Origin: Hyphomicrobiales bacterium
GTDB lineage: Bacteria > Pseudomonadota > Alphaproteobacteria > Parvibaculales > Parvibaculaceae
Length of the DNA: 64,000 bases
Assembly: GCA_016124805.1 (NCBI GenBank)
Contig: WGND01000001.1
Coordinates: forward strand, 248,001-312,000
Direction of reading: 5' to 3'
In this document: positions 31,974 through 41,799 of the stretch, piece by piece
Position numbering within the stretch: the stretch's first letter is position 1
How the letters are laid out: each line of letters starts with the position of its first letter
Position numbers and translations under genes: made by a program
The notes under the pieces: generated by a model
Told to the model about the DNA's origin: nothing
Databases searched by the model: none
What the model saw: the letters and a program-made list of their open reading frames with translations, nothing else

Positions 31974-32981
31974 ATGAACATGCACAAACTTGGGGATCTC
32001 TGGCCGGTCAGTGCATTGACATTGGGCGGGGGTGGTCTTGGGCAGGGCTGGGGTGAGACGACGCGCGAGGAAGCCGTGGCTACGGTGAAGCTTGCCGTTG
32101 ATCGTGGCGTCAATCTTCTGGATCTGGCGCCCTATTATGGCGATGCGGAGCGTGCGGTCGGCGCCACATTTGAAGGTGTATGGCCCTCACATATTCACGT
32201 CACGACCAAATGCATGATGGGCTCGCGCCATTTTGAGGACATTCCCGGACGACTGCGCAAATCGCTCCGGCTCAGTCTGGCGACGCTGCAGCGTGATCAC
32301 GCCGACATTTATTTTCTGCACTCCAATATCTGCCCTGATGACTATGTCTATGAAGATTATCCCGACTATCACGTCAATGGCGTCGTCCCCTGGACACGAT
32401 TTGTTGAGGAAGTCGTGCCCACCTTTGAAGCGTTGAAGGCCGAAGGGCAGATTGGCGCCTGGGGCATTACCGGTATCGGCCTGCCGCGCTCAATCATGAA
32501 TGCCTTGCGGGAAGACATCAAGCCAGACGTTGTGCAGGCCATTGCCAATCTGATGGACAGTCCGGGCGCCCTGCGGCGCTATGAGGAACCCCCTGAGCCA
32601 CGCAATATCATTCGCACGGCAAAGAATAATGGTGTCGGCGTGATGGGTATCCGTGCGGTGCAGGCAGGCGCCCTGACGGCCGCCATTGATCGTCCGCTAC
32701 CGGATGATAATCCCGATATGCGGGATTATATGAAGGCCAAACCATTTCGCGATCTGTCTGCCGATCTTGGTGAAGACCCGGCAGAGCTTGCACATGCCTA
32801 TGCGCTGGCGATGGAGGGCGTCGACACGATTGTTCTTGGCGTCAAGAACCGCGACGAACTCAATGCTGCCATTGACGCTGAAGCGCGAGGTCCCCTTTCG
32901 CCCGAGATCATCGCCAGGATTGATGCGCTGGGTCTTCGTCGGCAAATTCCGCGCATGCCCATTGATGGCGAGGCGCAATGA
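31974..32981 (+). CDS. Aldo/keto reductase
   Basis: The 335-residue (alpha/beta)8 oxidoreductase has catalytic Asp/Tyr in NLLDLAPYYGDAERAVG, Lys in HVTTKCMMG and His in YFLHSN. The C-terminal cofactor region is VDTIVLGVKNRDEL. An insertion with EDYPDYHVNGVVPW in the loop after the His strand suggests the L-fucose/pyridoxal dehydrogenase-like branch, although the substrate is unknown. It starts 10 bases after folD and overlaps the next gene by 4 bp (ATGA). Confidence 0.88.
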   Translation: MNMHKLGDLWPVSALTLGGGGLGQGWGETTREEAVATVKLAVDRGVNLLDLAPYYGDAERAVGATFEGVWPSHIHVTTKCMMGSRHFEDIPGRLRKSLRLSLATLQRDHADIYFLHSNICPDDYVYEDYPDYHVNGVVPWTRFVEEVVPTFEALKAEGQIGAWGITGIGLPRSIMNALREDIKPDVVQAIANLMDSPGALRRYEEPPEPRNIIRTAKNNGVGVMGIRAVQAGALTAAIDRPLPDDNPDMRDYMKAKPFRDLSADLGEDPAELAHAYALAMEGVDTIVLGVKNRDELNAAIDAEARGPLSPEIIARIDALGLRRQIPRMPIDGEAQ

Positions 32982-34471
32982 AGCGTCGTGTTGGTCTGGG
33001 GGGGCTGACTTTCATTCTGTCATTCATGATCTGGATGCAGGCGGGTATTGCCGCCGATGAGCGCACCGAAGGCGGCATGGTCAGATGGCCTTTGCCCGTC
33101 ATGTCGCAGGCGCTGGATGTTGTGGTGCCGGCGCATATGGAGGCTGAAAAAGTTTCAGGGGTCGCCATCGCCGTTGTGAAGAACGGCCATATTGTCTATC
33201 GCGGCAATTTTGGCCTGGCTGACCGCGCGCTCGATGTGCCCGTGACATCGGACACGCTTTTTGAGGCCGGTGATCTCGGTGCTGTCGTGGCCGCTTACGG
33301 CGCCATGACAATGGTGCGCGACAAGCTGCTCTTTCTTGATGCGCCCCTCTCACGCGACCTGAATGAGAAATGGCTTCAAAGTGAGGCCGCTGACAAGGAT
33401 GTCACGCTGCGCCGCGTTCTCAGCCACATGTCTGGTTTGGGGGATAATAAAGTCTATCCCTCCCGCAAGGTGAGCGGGCGGCCCGGCGAGGCTTTTTTTC
33501 ATTCAAGCGAGGGCTTTCTCTATCTGCAATATGTGATGGCCCATGTTGCCGGGAAGCCCTTTGAGCAGCTCATGCGCGCACGTGTGTTCGAGCCACTTGG
33601 CATGGCGCGGTCAACTTTCATCGGTGCCCTGCCGGGCGAGGGCGCGCAAACGGCGGGGCTTGTGGCGCGGGGCTATGTGCCCGTTCGTTATCCGCTCGCC
33701 CTTTTCTTTTTCCCTTTCATTGTGTCGCTCGCCGTTGCCATTGTCCTGATGCTGGTTGTGCTGCGTGTTGTCTATGACGAACATCGGCCCGAAATGCGTC
33801 ATCTTCTGCTGCCGGTGGTTTTGGCCTTTGTCGTGACCCTGGTCGTGGTGACCCTGAATGTCGGCTATGCCATGACATTGCTTGTGACTTTGATCGCCTT
33901 GGGGTTTGCGATGCTGCTGGGCGTGCTCATTCTGATCTTTAGGGCGATCGGGCGTTTGCTCGGGCTTGATCAGAGTGGCGAGGGCGTGCTGACGCGAGGG
34001 CGGGATATGCAGACGACGCGTTTTTATGTCGTCACGATTGTTCTGGCCTGCCTGACACTTGTGCCGCTGTTGCGTTTCAATCTGCCTGTCAAGCATTTGC
34101 CATTCGGACAGGTTGCGCAGCCCAATGTGTCCCTGAGCTTCCGAACCTCGGCAAATGACATGGGGCGTTTCATGATTGAATTGCTCGACGGGCAGGAAAT
34201 CGGGCGGGCCATGCGCAGCCAGATTTTTTCGCAACAGACCCGTATCGGCAAGAACAGGGGCTGGGCCATGGGGCTGGGCATTCAGCGCAATGACAACCGC
34301 ATCACCTATTGGGAACGTGGTGCAACGCCCGGCTATGTCAGCCTCATGGTGCTGGAGCCCGCGCGGCAGACAGGCGTTGTTGTTCTGACGAATTCCAGTG
34401 AGGGGGGGCTTCTCACCCAGGCGATCATGCGTGATATGCTGGGCATTGAAGCGGTATGGGCCTTGCCCTGA
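32978..34471 (+). CDS. Membrane beta-lactamase-like protein lacking catalytic residues
   Basis: The 497-residue protein has a signal peptide (about 1-25) and a serine beta-lactamase/DD-peptidase fold: VSGVAIAVVKNGHIVYRGNFG, HMSGLGD, GKPFEQLMRARVFEPLGM and, at the end, ERGATPGYVSLMVL. The catalytic S-x-x-K is replaced by D99-L-G-A102, and Y-x-N by H175-S-S177, so hydrolysis by the usual route is impossible. Between the two halves of the fold sits an insert with about four membrane helices (about 240-262, 275-298, 300-322, 349-366). I infer a membrane-bound pseudoenzyme, perhaps a sensor or binding protein for peptidoglycan or a related ligand. Confidence 0.82.
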   Translation: MKRRVGLGGLTFILSFMIWMQAGIAADERTEGGMVRWPLPVMSQALDVVVPAHMEAEKVSGVAIAVVKNGHIVYRGNFGLADRALDVPVTSDTLFEAGDLGAVVAAYGAMTMVRDKLLFLDAPLSRDLNEKWLQSEAADKDVTLRRVLSHMSGLGDNKVYPSRKVSGRPGEAFFHSSEGFLYLQYVMAHVAGKPFEQLMRARVFEPLGMARSTFIGALPGEGAQTAGLVARGYVPVRYPLALFFFPFIVSLAVAIVLMLVVLRVVYDEHRPEMRHLLLPVVLAFVVTLVVVTLNVGYAMTLLVTLIALGFAMLLGVLILIFRAIGRLLGLDQSGEGVLTRGRDMQTTRFYVVTIVLACLTLVPLLRFNLPVKHLPFGQVAQPNVSLSFRTSANDMGRFMIELLDGQEIGRAMRSQIFSQQTRIGKNRGWAMGLGIQRNDNRITYWERGATPGYVSLMVLEPARQTGVVVLTNSSEGGLLTQAIMRDMLGIEAVWALP

Positions 34472-34499
34472 ACCGGCGGCATTGCGGGGAGACACAGCC

Positions 34500-35168
34500 A
34501 TGCAGAGCTTCAAGGTGATTTATGCCCGGGCCGTCAAACGTCATGGCGAAGATATTGTCGAGGCAAGCCTGTCGCGTCCGAAGAAGTCGGCAGCGCTGAA
34601 GAAAATCACCGATGATCGCTGGCTTGCCGGCATGACACGGGCCGTTTTTCAGGCGGGCTTTGTGTGGAAAATTATTGAAGCCAAATGGCCGGGCTTTGAA
34701 GAGGCCTTTGACGGCTTCAATCCCCATCGCGTGGCCTTTTATTCCGATGAGGATTTGGGGCGTCTTGTCAGCGACAAGCGCATTGTGCGTAATGGCGCCA
34801 AGATCAAGGCAACGGTTGAGAATGCGCGCTTTGTCACCGAGCTCATCGCCGAGCATGGTTCGGTCGGCGCGTTTTTTGCCGCGTCAAAGCCTGAAAATTA
34901 TGTGGATCTTCTCGAAACGCTGAAAAAGCGCGGGAGCCGTCTTTCCGGTGCGTCAGCCCAATATTTCCTGCGCATGCAGGGCGTGGACAGTTTTATCCTT
35001 GCACCCTCCGTTGTTGCGGCACTCGTCAAGGCGGGTGTTGTGGACAAGGCGCCGACCTCGCGCAAGGCGATGCTTGCCGTGCAGGCCGCTTTCAATACAT
35101 GGCAAAAAGAAAGCGGCCGATCCCTCAACGAGATCAGCCGCATCCTTGCCATGTCGATTGATGGGTGA
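34500..35168 (+). CDS. Divergent DNA-3-methyladenine glycosylase I-like protein
   Basis: The 222-residue protein aligns by pattern with Tag: FQAGFVWKIIEAKWPGFEEAFDGF, then DEDLGRLVSDKRIVRNGAKIKATVENAR and LKKRGSRLSGASAQYFLRMQGV. True Tag has zinc ligands (N-terminal C/H and C-terminal C/H) and a catalytic Glu in LCLEGxQAGLSW. Here there is no Cys at all and the Glu position reads AVFQAGFVW. It keeps the helix-hairpin-helix scaffold but not the zinc snap or catalytic Glu. It could be a glycosylase using another residue, or a DNA-binding relative. It is separate from the pseudo-lactamase gene by 28 bases. Confidence 0.8.
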   Translation: MQSFKVIYARAVKRHGEDIVEASLSRPKKSAALKKITDDRWLAGMTRAVFQAGFVWKIIEAKWPGFEEAFDGFNPHRVAFYSDEDLGRLVSDKRIVRNGAKIKATVENARFVTELIAEHGSVGAFFAASKPENYVDLLETLKKRGSRLSGASAQYFLRMQGVDSFILAPSVVAALVKAGVVDKAPTSRKAMLAVQAAFNTWQKESGRSLNEISRILAMSIDG

Positions 35169-35171
35169 GGT

Positions 35172-35714
35172 TTACTTCCTGGTCGCGTCCGCTTTTGCGG
35201 AGTCAATCGCGTCCATGATGATCTGGCGGGCTTCGGTGGCATCGCCCCAGCGTTCGATCTTGACCCATTTGCCTTCTTCAAGATCCTTATAGTGCTCGAA
35301 GAAATGCGCCACGCGCTTGAGCAGGATCTCGGGCAGGTCGGTATATTCACGTGTGTTCTTGTAATAGGGATTGAGCTGTTCGACGGGCACGGCGATGATT
35401 TTTTCATCCATGCCGGCTTCATCGCGCATCATCAGCACGCCGATGGGACGGGCGCGCACCACAGCGCCGGGAACAACGGGAATACGGCTGACAACGAGCA
35501 CGTCCACCGGGTCGCCGTCGCCTGACAGCGTGTGCGGGATGAAGCCGTAATTGGCTGGATACTGCATGGCTGTGTGAATGAAACGATCAACAAAGAGTGT
35601 ACCGGACGCCTTGTCCATTTCATATTTCACAGGATGGCCGCCATGCGGCACTTCGACGATGACGTTCACATCTTCGGGGGGATTGACGCCGATCGGGATG
35701 GCTTCGATACGCAT
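35172..35714 (-). CDS. ppa: Inorganic pyrophosphatase (family I)
   Basis: The 180-residue soluble enzyme hydrolyses pyrophosphate with Mg2+. It has [18 protein letters not shown] with the conserved Lys/Glu, [23 protein letters not shown] including the D-G-D-P-x-D-V-L signature, and [14 protein letters not shown]. Its ATG overlaps the argG TAA stop by one base (TAATG), so argG and ppa form one unit; removing PPi made by argininosuccinate synthase would be a sensible pairing. It converges on the Tag-like gene with 3 bases between stops. Confidence 0.97.
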   Translation of the reverse strand: MRIEAIPIGVNPPEDVNVIVEVPHGGHPVKYEMDKASGTLFVDRFIHTAMQYPANYGFIPHTLSGDGDPVDVLVVSRIPVVPGAVVRARPIGVLMMRDEAGMDEKIIAVPVEQLNPYYKNTREYTDLPEILLKRVAHFFEHYKDLEEGKWVKIERWGDATEARQIIMDAIDSAKADATRK

Positions 35715-36943
35715 TACTTGGAGTTCCGTTTGTTACGTGCTGCGAGGAGTCGCAGACGGAGGGCATTGAGCCTGATAAAGCCTTGGGCATCCTTCTGATC
35801 ATAGGCGCCCGCATCGTCTTCGAAGGTCACATGGGCTTCCGAATAGAGCGAATAGGGGGAGCTGCGGCCAACGACAGTCGCGTTGCCCTTGTAGAGTTTG
35901 ACGCGGACGGCACCTGTAACCATTTCCTGACTTTTGTCGATCAGGGCCTGCAGCATTTCGCGTTCGGGCGACCACCAGAAGCCGTTATAGATCATTTCTG
36001 CATAGCGCGGCATGATCTCGTCCTTGAGATGGGCGGCACCACGGTCGAGCGTGATGGTTTCGATGCCGCGATGGGCAGCAAGAAGAATTGTACCACCCGG
36101 TGTTTCGTATATGCCGCGCGATTTCATGCCGACGAAACGGTTTTCCACCAGATCAAGACGGCCGATGCCATTGGCCCCGCCGAGCTCGTTGAGCCTGGTG
36201 AGGAGTGTGGCTGGCGACATTGTCACGCCATCAATGGAGACGGCATCGCCCTTTTCAAAACCGATTTCGATATAGGTCGGCTTGTCGGGCGCGTCTTCCG
36301 GCGCGACACTGCGGGAATAGATATATTCAGGCGCTTCTTCCGCTGGATTTTCTAGGACCTTGCCTTCAGCGGAGATGTGCAGGAGGTTTGCATCGACCGA
36401 GAAGGGCGCTTCGCCGCGCTTGTCCTTGGCGATCGGAATCTGATGCTTTTCGGCAAATTGAATGAGTGAAGTGCGTGACGTCAGGTCCCATTCGCGCCAA
36501 GGCGCGATGACCTTGATGTCGGGATTGAGCGAATAATAGCCCAGCTCGAAGCGGACCTGATCATTGCCCTTGCCGGTGGCACCATGACAGACGGCGTCGG
36601 CGCCTGTCAGTGCGGCAATCTCGATCTGGCGTTTGGCAATTAGCGGGCGGGCGATGGAGGTGCCCAGCAAATAGACGCCTTCATAAAGCGCATTGGCGCG
36701 GAACATGGGGAAGACATAGTCGCGGACGAATTCTTCGCGCAAATCCTCAATGAAGATTTCCTTGATGCCGAGCATCTCGGCCTTTTTGCGGGCCGGTTCC
36801 AGTTCCTCACCCTGACCGAGATCGGCGGTGAAGGTCACGACTTCACAGCCATATTCGGTCTGAAGCCATTTCAGGATGATGGAGGTGTCCAGACCGCCTG
36901 AATAGGCGAGGACTACTTTTTTGACGTCTTTTTTCGCGCTCAT
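35714..36943 (-). CDS. argG: Argininosuccinate synthase
   Basis: The 409-residue enzyme joins citrulline and aspartate using ATP in arginine synthesis. It starts [22 protein letters not shown], with the PP-loop AYSGGLDTS. The second signature [13 protein letters not shown] is at about 120. The reading frame continues upstream of 36943, but that part shows no conservation and there is a clear start at MSAKK. Downstream it overlaps ppa by one base. The 224-base divergent gap to lemA should hold its promoter. Confidence 0.97.
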   Translation of the reverse strand: MSAKKDVKKVVLAYSGGLDTSIILKWLQTEYGCEVVTFTADLGQGEELEPARKKAEMLGIKEIFIEDLREEFVRDYVFPMFRANALYEGVYLLGTSIARPLIAKRQIEIAALTGADAVCHGATGKGNDQVRFELGYYSLNPDIKVIAPWREWDLTSRTSLIQFAEKHQIPIAKDKRGEAPFSVDANLLHISAEGKVLENPAEEAPEYIYSRSVAPEDAPDKPTYIEIGFEKGDAVSIDGVTMSPATLLTRLNELGGANGIGRLDLVENRFVGMKSRGIYETPGGTILLAAHRGIETITLDRGAAHLKDEIMPRYAEMIYNGFWWSPEREMLQALIDKSQEMVTGAVRVKLYKGNATVVGRSSPYSLYSEAHVTFEDDAGAYDQKDAQGFIRLNALRLRLLAARNKRNSK

Positions 36944-37167
36944 CTGTGCCGCTCCGCTGGCCACAGGGGACCATCTGACCTTTGCGAGCCCCTGGGGATT
37001 TTGCGGGCATAATAGGCATATTGTGCGTCTGCACAACCACGTGACGGGCCCTGTGCCGGCTTTGTTTTCATGAAAAGAGGTCAAAAAGGGCCCATAGGGG
37101 GGTGCTGGGCGGTCTGCTTGACCGTATGCTGGGTTTCTCATTCCACCGGTCAATCCGAGGGCGCGAT

Positions 37168-37743
37168 ATGTCGATCATGGGCTTTATTCCTCTTCTGCTA
37201 TTGGTGGCAGGCTATGCTTGGTATGTCAGCCTGATTTCCAGGCGCAACAAGGCCCGCGAGGCCATGTCCTCGATTGATGTGCAGCTGCGCAAGCGCTTCG
37301 ATCTGGTGCCCAATGTCGTGAAGCTTGCCCAGAACTTCATGACCCATGAAAAGAGCCTGCTGAACGAACTGACGGCGCTGCGGGCGCAGGTGGATCAGCC
37401 CTATCGCCCCAATGACCCGGAAGATGTGAAGGCGCATATGGAGGCCGCCAACAAGCTCAATGCCGGGCTGCGGCAGCTCTTCGCGGTGGCGGAGAATTAT
37501 CCTGAATTGCGTTCATCCGACACGATTGTCCGGGCGCAGGAAACCTTTGAAGAGGTCGAGGCCAATATTGCCGCTGCCCGCCGCTTCTATAATGCCTCGG
37601 TTACCCAGCTCAATAATGCCGTTGAAATCTTCCCGGGCTCGATCATTGCGGGCTTTGCCAATGTCCTGCCGATGCCTTTTTATGAGGTCGAGGAAGCCTC
37701 GCGCGCCCCGATCGATGTGAATGATTACATGAAATCAGAATAG
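37168..37743 (+). CDS. LemA family protein
   Basis: The 191-residue protein has one N-terminal membrane helix (about 4-20) and a helical domain with the LemA signature: Y[13 protein letters not shown], then [20 protein letters not shown] and a final [24 protein letters not shown] at 37157-37160 supports ATG 37168. LemA proteins are envelope proteins of unclear function, often encoded with a DUF3137 or TPM-domain partner, and the next gene is indeed DUF3137. Confidence 0.93.
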   Translation: MSIMGFIPLLLLVAGYAWYVSLISRRNKAREAMSSIDVQLRKRFDLVPNVVKLAQNFMTHEKSLLNELTALRAQVDQPYRPNDPEDVKAHMEAANKLNAGLRQLFAVAENYPELRSSDTIVRAQETFEEVEANIAAARRFYNASVTQLNNAVEIFPGSIIAGFANVLPMPFYEVEEASRAPIDVNDYMKSE

Positions 37744-37755
37744 GCCGGAGCCTCT

Positions 37756-38700
37756 GTGACCATGTCGCGTGATCCAGATGCCCAGCTTGCTGCCTTTGAG
37801 GCCTATTGCCGGTCGGACCTTTTGCCATGGCTGCAGGAGGCAGAGCTGACCCGGCGACATCTTGCCAATCAAGCCTATCGCCGGGTTGCCGTGGTTGTCA
37901 TTGTCTGTGCCTTGATCGGCATCGTTGGTTTGCGGCTCAATGCGGCATTGTGGATTTTTCTGGCTTTCGGGCTCTTCGGTTTTGGCATTTCAATGGCGCT
38001 GAAGCCTTTGCGTGCCTGGGGCGGGCGCTTCAAGGCGGACCTCTTTGCCCAGGTTTTTGGCTGGTTTGGCTATGACTACAGCTCTGATGTGCCTGACATG
38101 CTGTTTGAGCCGCTCTGGGCCAGTGGCATATTGCCAGCCTATGACAAGCGTGTGCTGCAGGATCATGTGCGCGGCCATGTTGAGGCTGCCAGTTTTGAGC
38201 TCGCCGATTGCCATCTTATTCGGGTGAACCGGGACAGCAAGGGCCGGCGCAGTGAGAGCACCGTCTTTCAGGGCTTGATCGGCTATTATTCAATCCCGAA
38301 AAAATTTGCCGGACGGACTGTTCTTTTCACCGATAATGGCATTTTCAATATGTTGCAGGGTATCGGGCGTGCTGGCGAGCGGGTGCATCTGGAAGACCCG
38401 CGCTTTGAAGAGGCCTTTGAGGTCTATTCAACCGATCAGATCGAGGCGCGCTATCTGTTGACACCTGCCTTCATGGAGCGTGTGCTGGCGATGCGCGACA
38501 GGCTGGGCGGGCGCATGCAGGCAGCCTTTACAGGTGGCCGCTTTTATCTGGCGGTGCATCTGGGCCGGGACCAGTTTCCCAAACCATCCATTTTTTCATC
38601 GGTTGATAATCTGGACGGGATCAACAAGCTCGTCAGTCCCATCATGTTTATTGCGTCTGCCGTTGATATTCTGAAACTCAATCAAGAGACACATATATGA
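37756..38700 (+). CDS. DUF3137 (galanin-like) membrane protein
   Basis: The 314-residue protein has two close membrane helices (about 42-60 and 64-84) and a long cytoplasmic C-terminal region containing the DUF3137 features: F-x-G-x-x-Y-Y-S-I, R-T-V-L-F-T-D and LEDPRFEEAFEVYSTDQIEARYLLTPAFMERVL. The start may be GTG 37756 (5 bases after GGAG) or ATG 37762. It is coupled with LemA by a 12-base gap and overlaps the next gene by 4 bp. The role is unknown; LemA/DUF3137 pairing is widespread. Confidence 0.88.
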   Translation: MTMSRDPDAQLAAFEAYCRSDLLPWLQEAELTRRHLANQAYRRVAVVVIVCALIGIVGLRLNAALWIFLAFGLFGFGISMALKPLRAWGGRFKADLFAQVFGWFGYDYSSDVPDMLFEPLWASGILPAYDKRVLQDHVRGHVEAASFELADCHLIRVNRDSKGRRSESTVFQGLIGYYSIPKKFAGRTVLFTDNGIFNMLQGIGRAGERVHLEDPRFEEAFEVYSTDQIEARYLLTPAFMERVLAMRDRLGGRMQAAFTGGRFYLAVHLGRDQFPKPSIFSSVDNLDGINKLVSPIMFIASAVDILKLNQETHI

Positions 38701-39296
38701 CGCAGCAAGTCGAATTCTGGTTTGAATTTGCCAGCACCTATTCCTATCCCGCTGCCATGCGTGTAGAGGCGATGGCGCGCGCGGCGGGGGTTGGCCTTGT
38801 CTGGCGGCCCTTTCTTCTCGGTCCCATCTTTGGCGCACAGGGCTGGAATGACAGCCCGTTCAATATTTATCCTGCCAAGGGGAGATATATGTGGCGCGAC
38901 ATGGCGCGGATCTGCGACGCGCAGGGGCTGGTTCTGAAAGAGCCGCTGCGCTTTCCCCAAAACGGATTAAAGGCCGCGCGGATTGCCATGCTTGCGACGG
39001 ACGAAGGCTGGGCCGGTGATTTCGTGCGCGGCGTTTATCTGGCCAATTTTGCCGGACAGAAAGATATTTCAGATGAGGCCGTGTTGCGTGATCTGCTGCA
39101 TGCGCTCGGCAAGGACGCCCCCGATGTGATGACGCGTTCGAATGATCCGGCAAACAAGGATCGCCTTAAGGTGCAGACCCAGACCGCCATCGGAAAAGGC
39201 ATTTTCGGGGCGCCGAGTTTCACGGTCGGTGAGGAGCTGTTCTGGGGCAATGACCGGCTGGAACAGGCGCTCGACTGGGCGGGAAAATCCGCTTAG
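38697..39296 (+). CDS. 2-hydroxychromene-2-carboxylate isomerase family (DsbA-like)
   Basis: The 199-residue protein has the thioredoxin/DsbA fold of the HCCA isomerase/GST kappa family: FWFEFASTYSYPAAMRVE with the Ser that replaces the CxxC, WRPFLLGPIF, a helical insertion, and GIFGAPSFTVGEELFWGNDRLEQAL. Classical HCCA isomerase acts in naphthalene breakdown using glutathione. No other aromatic-degradation gene is here, so a general glutathione-linked isomerase or reductase is as likely. It overlaps the DUF3137 gene (ATGA) and converges on the permease gene with stops overlapping by 4 bp. Confidence 0.88.
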   Translation: MTQQVEFWFEFASTYSYPAAMRVEAMARAAGVGLVWRPFLLGPIFGAQGWNDSPFNIYPAKGRYMWRDMARICDAQGLVLKEPLRFPQNGLKAARIAMLATDEGWAGDFVRGVYLANFAGQKDISDEAVLRDLLHALGKDAPDVMTRSNDPANKDRLKVQTQTAIGKGIFGAPSFTVGEELFWGNDRLEQALDWAGKSA

Positions 39297-40531
39297 GCAA
39301 AAAGCTGCGCCGTCGCAAAGACAAGCACGGCCAGGCTCATCACCGCACCAAAGATCGGCACCCATAACGGCACGGTGTAATGCGGCGTTGTGTCTTTGTC
39401 GCGCAGTTTGATGCGCACAAGGGCGAGATTGACGATTGTAAAAATGATCAACGCAGCAAAGGTGGTTGTCTGTGCTAGTCCGCCCAGCGGAAAGGCGAGG
39501 GCAAGTGTCAGGATGATCACGACGGCAATCAGTGTTGCCATGAGAGGCGTTCTCGTGTCGGGGTCGATCCTGCCAAGGATGGCCGGCATGGTGCCCGAAG
39601 AGACCATGCCATAAAGCACGCGTGCGGCCATGACGACCTGCACGAGCACGGTGTTGACGGTGGCGATGACGGCGACGCCTGCAAAGGCTGCCGCATTCAT
39701 GCCGGTGGAATGTTCGAAAACGAGCGCAAGCGGGGCATCGCTTGCCGCCAAGATTGCCGGTGGGACAACGGCAACGGCGACAGCGACAACCACAAAATAA
39801 AGCAGCGTTGTGATGGCCAGTGTCAAGGCGATGGCAATCGGCATGACGCGTTTGGGTTCGCGCACTTCTTCGGCCATGTTGACGAGGTCTTCAAAACCGA
39901 TAAAGGCGAAATAGGCGACGAACATGCCGGATATCACACCAATGAAAGAGACGGGCATGTTTTCTGGTGCGGTAAATGTTGCCAGCGGCGGCAAGCCACC
40001 CAGATCGTAAAGCCCGGTGCCAACAATCACCAAAAGGCCTCCCATCTCGATGATGGTGAGAAGAACGGTGAGCGCGACCGACTGCACCACGCCCCATCCG
40101 GCAATGAGGCCGAGGGAGCCGACAAAAATGATTTTGGTGAGCCAGCCCGGCACATCCCATATCTGTTCGAGATAGCCCGCCGCGCCATTGGTGACGGTGG
40201 CGGAGGAGACGACACCTGCAAAAACGACAAGCAGCCCCACTACCTGTGAAAGGCGGGGACTTTGAAATGCTTCCAGCACATAGATCGCTTCACCCGCACT
40301 GCGCGGCATGCGCGATGAGAGTTCGGCAAAGGAAAAGGCGGAGGGCGCGGCGATGAGGGCGGCAAGCAGAAAGGACAGCGGTGCGAGCGTGCCCGCCATG
40401 CCAGCCGTGACGCCGACCAGCACATAGATGCCCGCACCCACCGTGACGCCGACGCCGTAAAGCACAAGCGGCCAGAGCCCGATGCTGCGGCGAAGTGTGG
40501 GGGGAAGGGGAAGCGGGGGTTCTGCATTCAT
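39293..40531 (-). CDS. APC family amino-acid permease
   Basis: The 412-residue inner-membrane protein has about twelve helices. The N-terminal APC motif is GVGVTVGAGIYVLVG; SRMPRSAGEAIYVLEAF and FIGFEDLVNMAEEVREPKR (helix 6-7 region with the Glu-rich loop) are typical of cationic or neutral amino-acid/polyamine transporters (COG0531). The substrate cannot be assigned. It lies 22 bases downstream of rlmN's stop in the same direction, so it may share a transcript running rlmN to permease. Confidence 0.9.
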   Translation of the reverse strand: MNAEPPLPLPPTLRRSIGLWPLVLYGVGVTVGAGIYVLVGVTAGMAGTLAPLSFLLAALIAAPSAFSFAELSSRMPRSAGEAIYVLEAFQSPRLSQVVGLLVVFAGVVSSATVTNGAAGYLEQIWDVPGWLTKIIFVGSLGLIAGWGVVQSVALTVLLTIIEMGGLLVIVGTGLYDLGGLPPLATFTAPENMPVSFIGVISGMFVAYFAFIGFEDLVNMAEEVREPKRVMPIAIALTLAITTLLYFVVVAVAVAVVPPAILAASDAPLALVFEHSTGMNAAAFAGVAVIATVNTVLVQVVMAARVLYGMVSSGTMPAILGRIDPDTRTPLMATLIAVVIILTLALAFPLGGLAQTTTFAALIIFTIVNLALVRIKLRDKDTTPHYTVPLWVPIFGAVMSLAVLVFATAQLFA

Positions 40532-40553
40532 TGTCTGTCACCCCTCCAACGCG

Positions 40554-41783
40554 TCAGATCGTTTCGCTGGCTTCCGCTTTTTCTGTCTTGAAGCGGTCGC
40601 TGGCGCGAGCCTTCACGGTATCACTTTTGAGCTGGCCGCAGGCTGCCATGATGTCGCGTCCGCGCGGTGTGCGCACGGGGCTCGCATAGCCAGCGCGATT
40701 GACGACATCGGCGAATTTCTCAATCGTCGCCCAGTCCGAGCATTCATAGTCCGTGCCTGGCCAGGGATTGAAGGGGATGAGATTGATCTTGGCCGGAATA
40801 CCCTTCAGCAGGCGGACGAGTTCCTTGGCGTCAGCCAGACTGTCATTCACGCCTTTCAGCATCACATATTCAAAGGTGATGCGGCGCGCATTGGAAAGGC
40901 CCGGATAATTGCGGCAGGCTTCCAGCAATTCGGCGATGGGGTATTTCTTGTTCAGCGGCACAAGCTTGTTGCGCGTCTCGTCATTCACCGCGTGAAGCGA
41001 GATTGCCAGCATGGAGCCGATCTCTTCGCCGGCGCGCACGATCTCCGGCACGACGCCCGATGTTGACAGGGTGATGCGGCGCTTGGAGAGCGACAGGCCT
41101 TCGCCGTCCGAAACAATGTCGAGCGCATCGCGGACATTGTCGAAATTATAGAGCGGCTCACCCATGCCCATCATGACGATATTGGTGAGCAGGCGGTCGC
41201 TGCTGTTGCGGCCTGAATGGGGCCATTCGCCCAGCGCATCGCGCGCAATCATGATCTGCCCGATGATCTCGCCCGCGGTCAGATTGCGTACGAGCTTCTG
41301 CGTGCCCGTGTGGCAGAAGGTGCAGGTAAGCGTGCAGCCGACCTGGCTGGAGACGCAGAGCGTGCCTCGGCCTTCCTCGGGAATGTAAACGGCTTCGACT
41401 TCCGGTCCGGGCAGGCCTGGCTTGTCGGACGGCAGGCGCAGCAGCCATTTGCGTGTGCCGTCGGTTGATTTCTGCTCCACGACAATTTCAGGGCGCGCAA
41501 TGACAAAGGCTTCGGCAAGTTTCGCACGGGCTTCCTTTGAGAGCGTTGTCATCTCTGCAAAGTCGCTCAAGCCGTGGTGATAGATCGCATTCCAGAGCTG
41601 GCCGACACGCATGCGGATCTGCTTTTCAGGCAGGCCGAAATCGCGCAGCGCCTGCGCCATGCCTTCGCGGGTGAGGCCCATGAGATTGATTTTGGACGCG
41701 GGCGCGTCTGCAGGCGTCGCTACCCCGGAAGCGGGCGGGACGGTGCCTGAGTTTTTATGAGAAAGATCGAGTGTCGCGCCCAT
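40554..41783 (-). CDS. rlmN: 23S rRNA (A2503-C2)/tRNA (A37-C2) methyltransferase RlmN
   Basis: The 409-residue radical-SAM enzyme has the cluster motif C-T-F-C-H-T-G preceded by a third Cys in GCTLTC (CxxxCxxC), [11 protein letters not shown], and the conserved SAM-binding segment [19 protein letters not shown]. The methyl-carrying Cys lies in [11 protein letters not shown] near the C-terminus. An N-terminal accessory domain (about 30-110) is present. It methylates A2503 in the peptidyl-transferase centre. It lies between an IalB-like gene and the permease. Confidence 0.96.
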   Translation of the reverse strand: MGATLDLSHKNSGTVPPASGVATPADAPASKINLMGLTREGMAQALRDFGLPEKQIRMRVGQLWNAIYHHGLSDFAEMTTLSKEARAKLAEAFVIARPEIVVEQKSTDGTRKWLLRLPSDKPGLPGPEVEAVYIPEEGRGTLCVSSQVGCTLTCTFCHTGTQKLVRNLTAGEIIGQIMIARDALGEWPHSGRNSSDRLLTNIVMMGMGEPLYNFDNVRDALDIVSDGEGLSLSKRRITLSTSGVVPEIVRAGEEIGSMLAISLHAVNDETRNKLVPLNKKYPIAELLEACRNYPGLSNARRITFEYVMLKGVNDSLADAKELVRLLKGIPAKINLIPFNPWPGTDYECSDWATIEKFADVVNRAGYASPVRTPRGRDIMAACGQLKSDTVKARASDRFKTEKAEASETI

Positions 41784-41799
41784 ATGTGGCTGTCATTTC

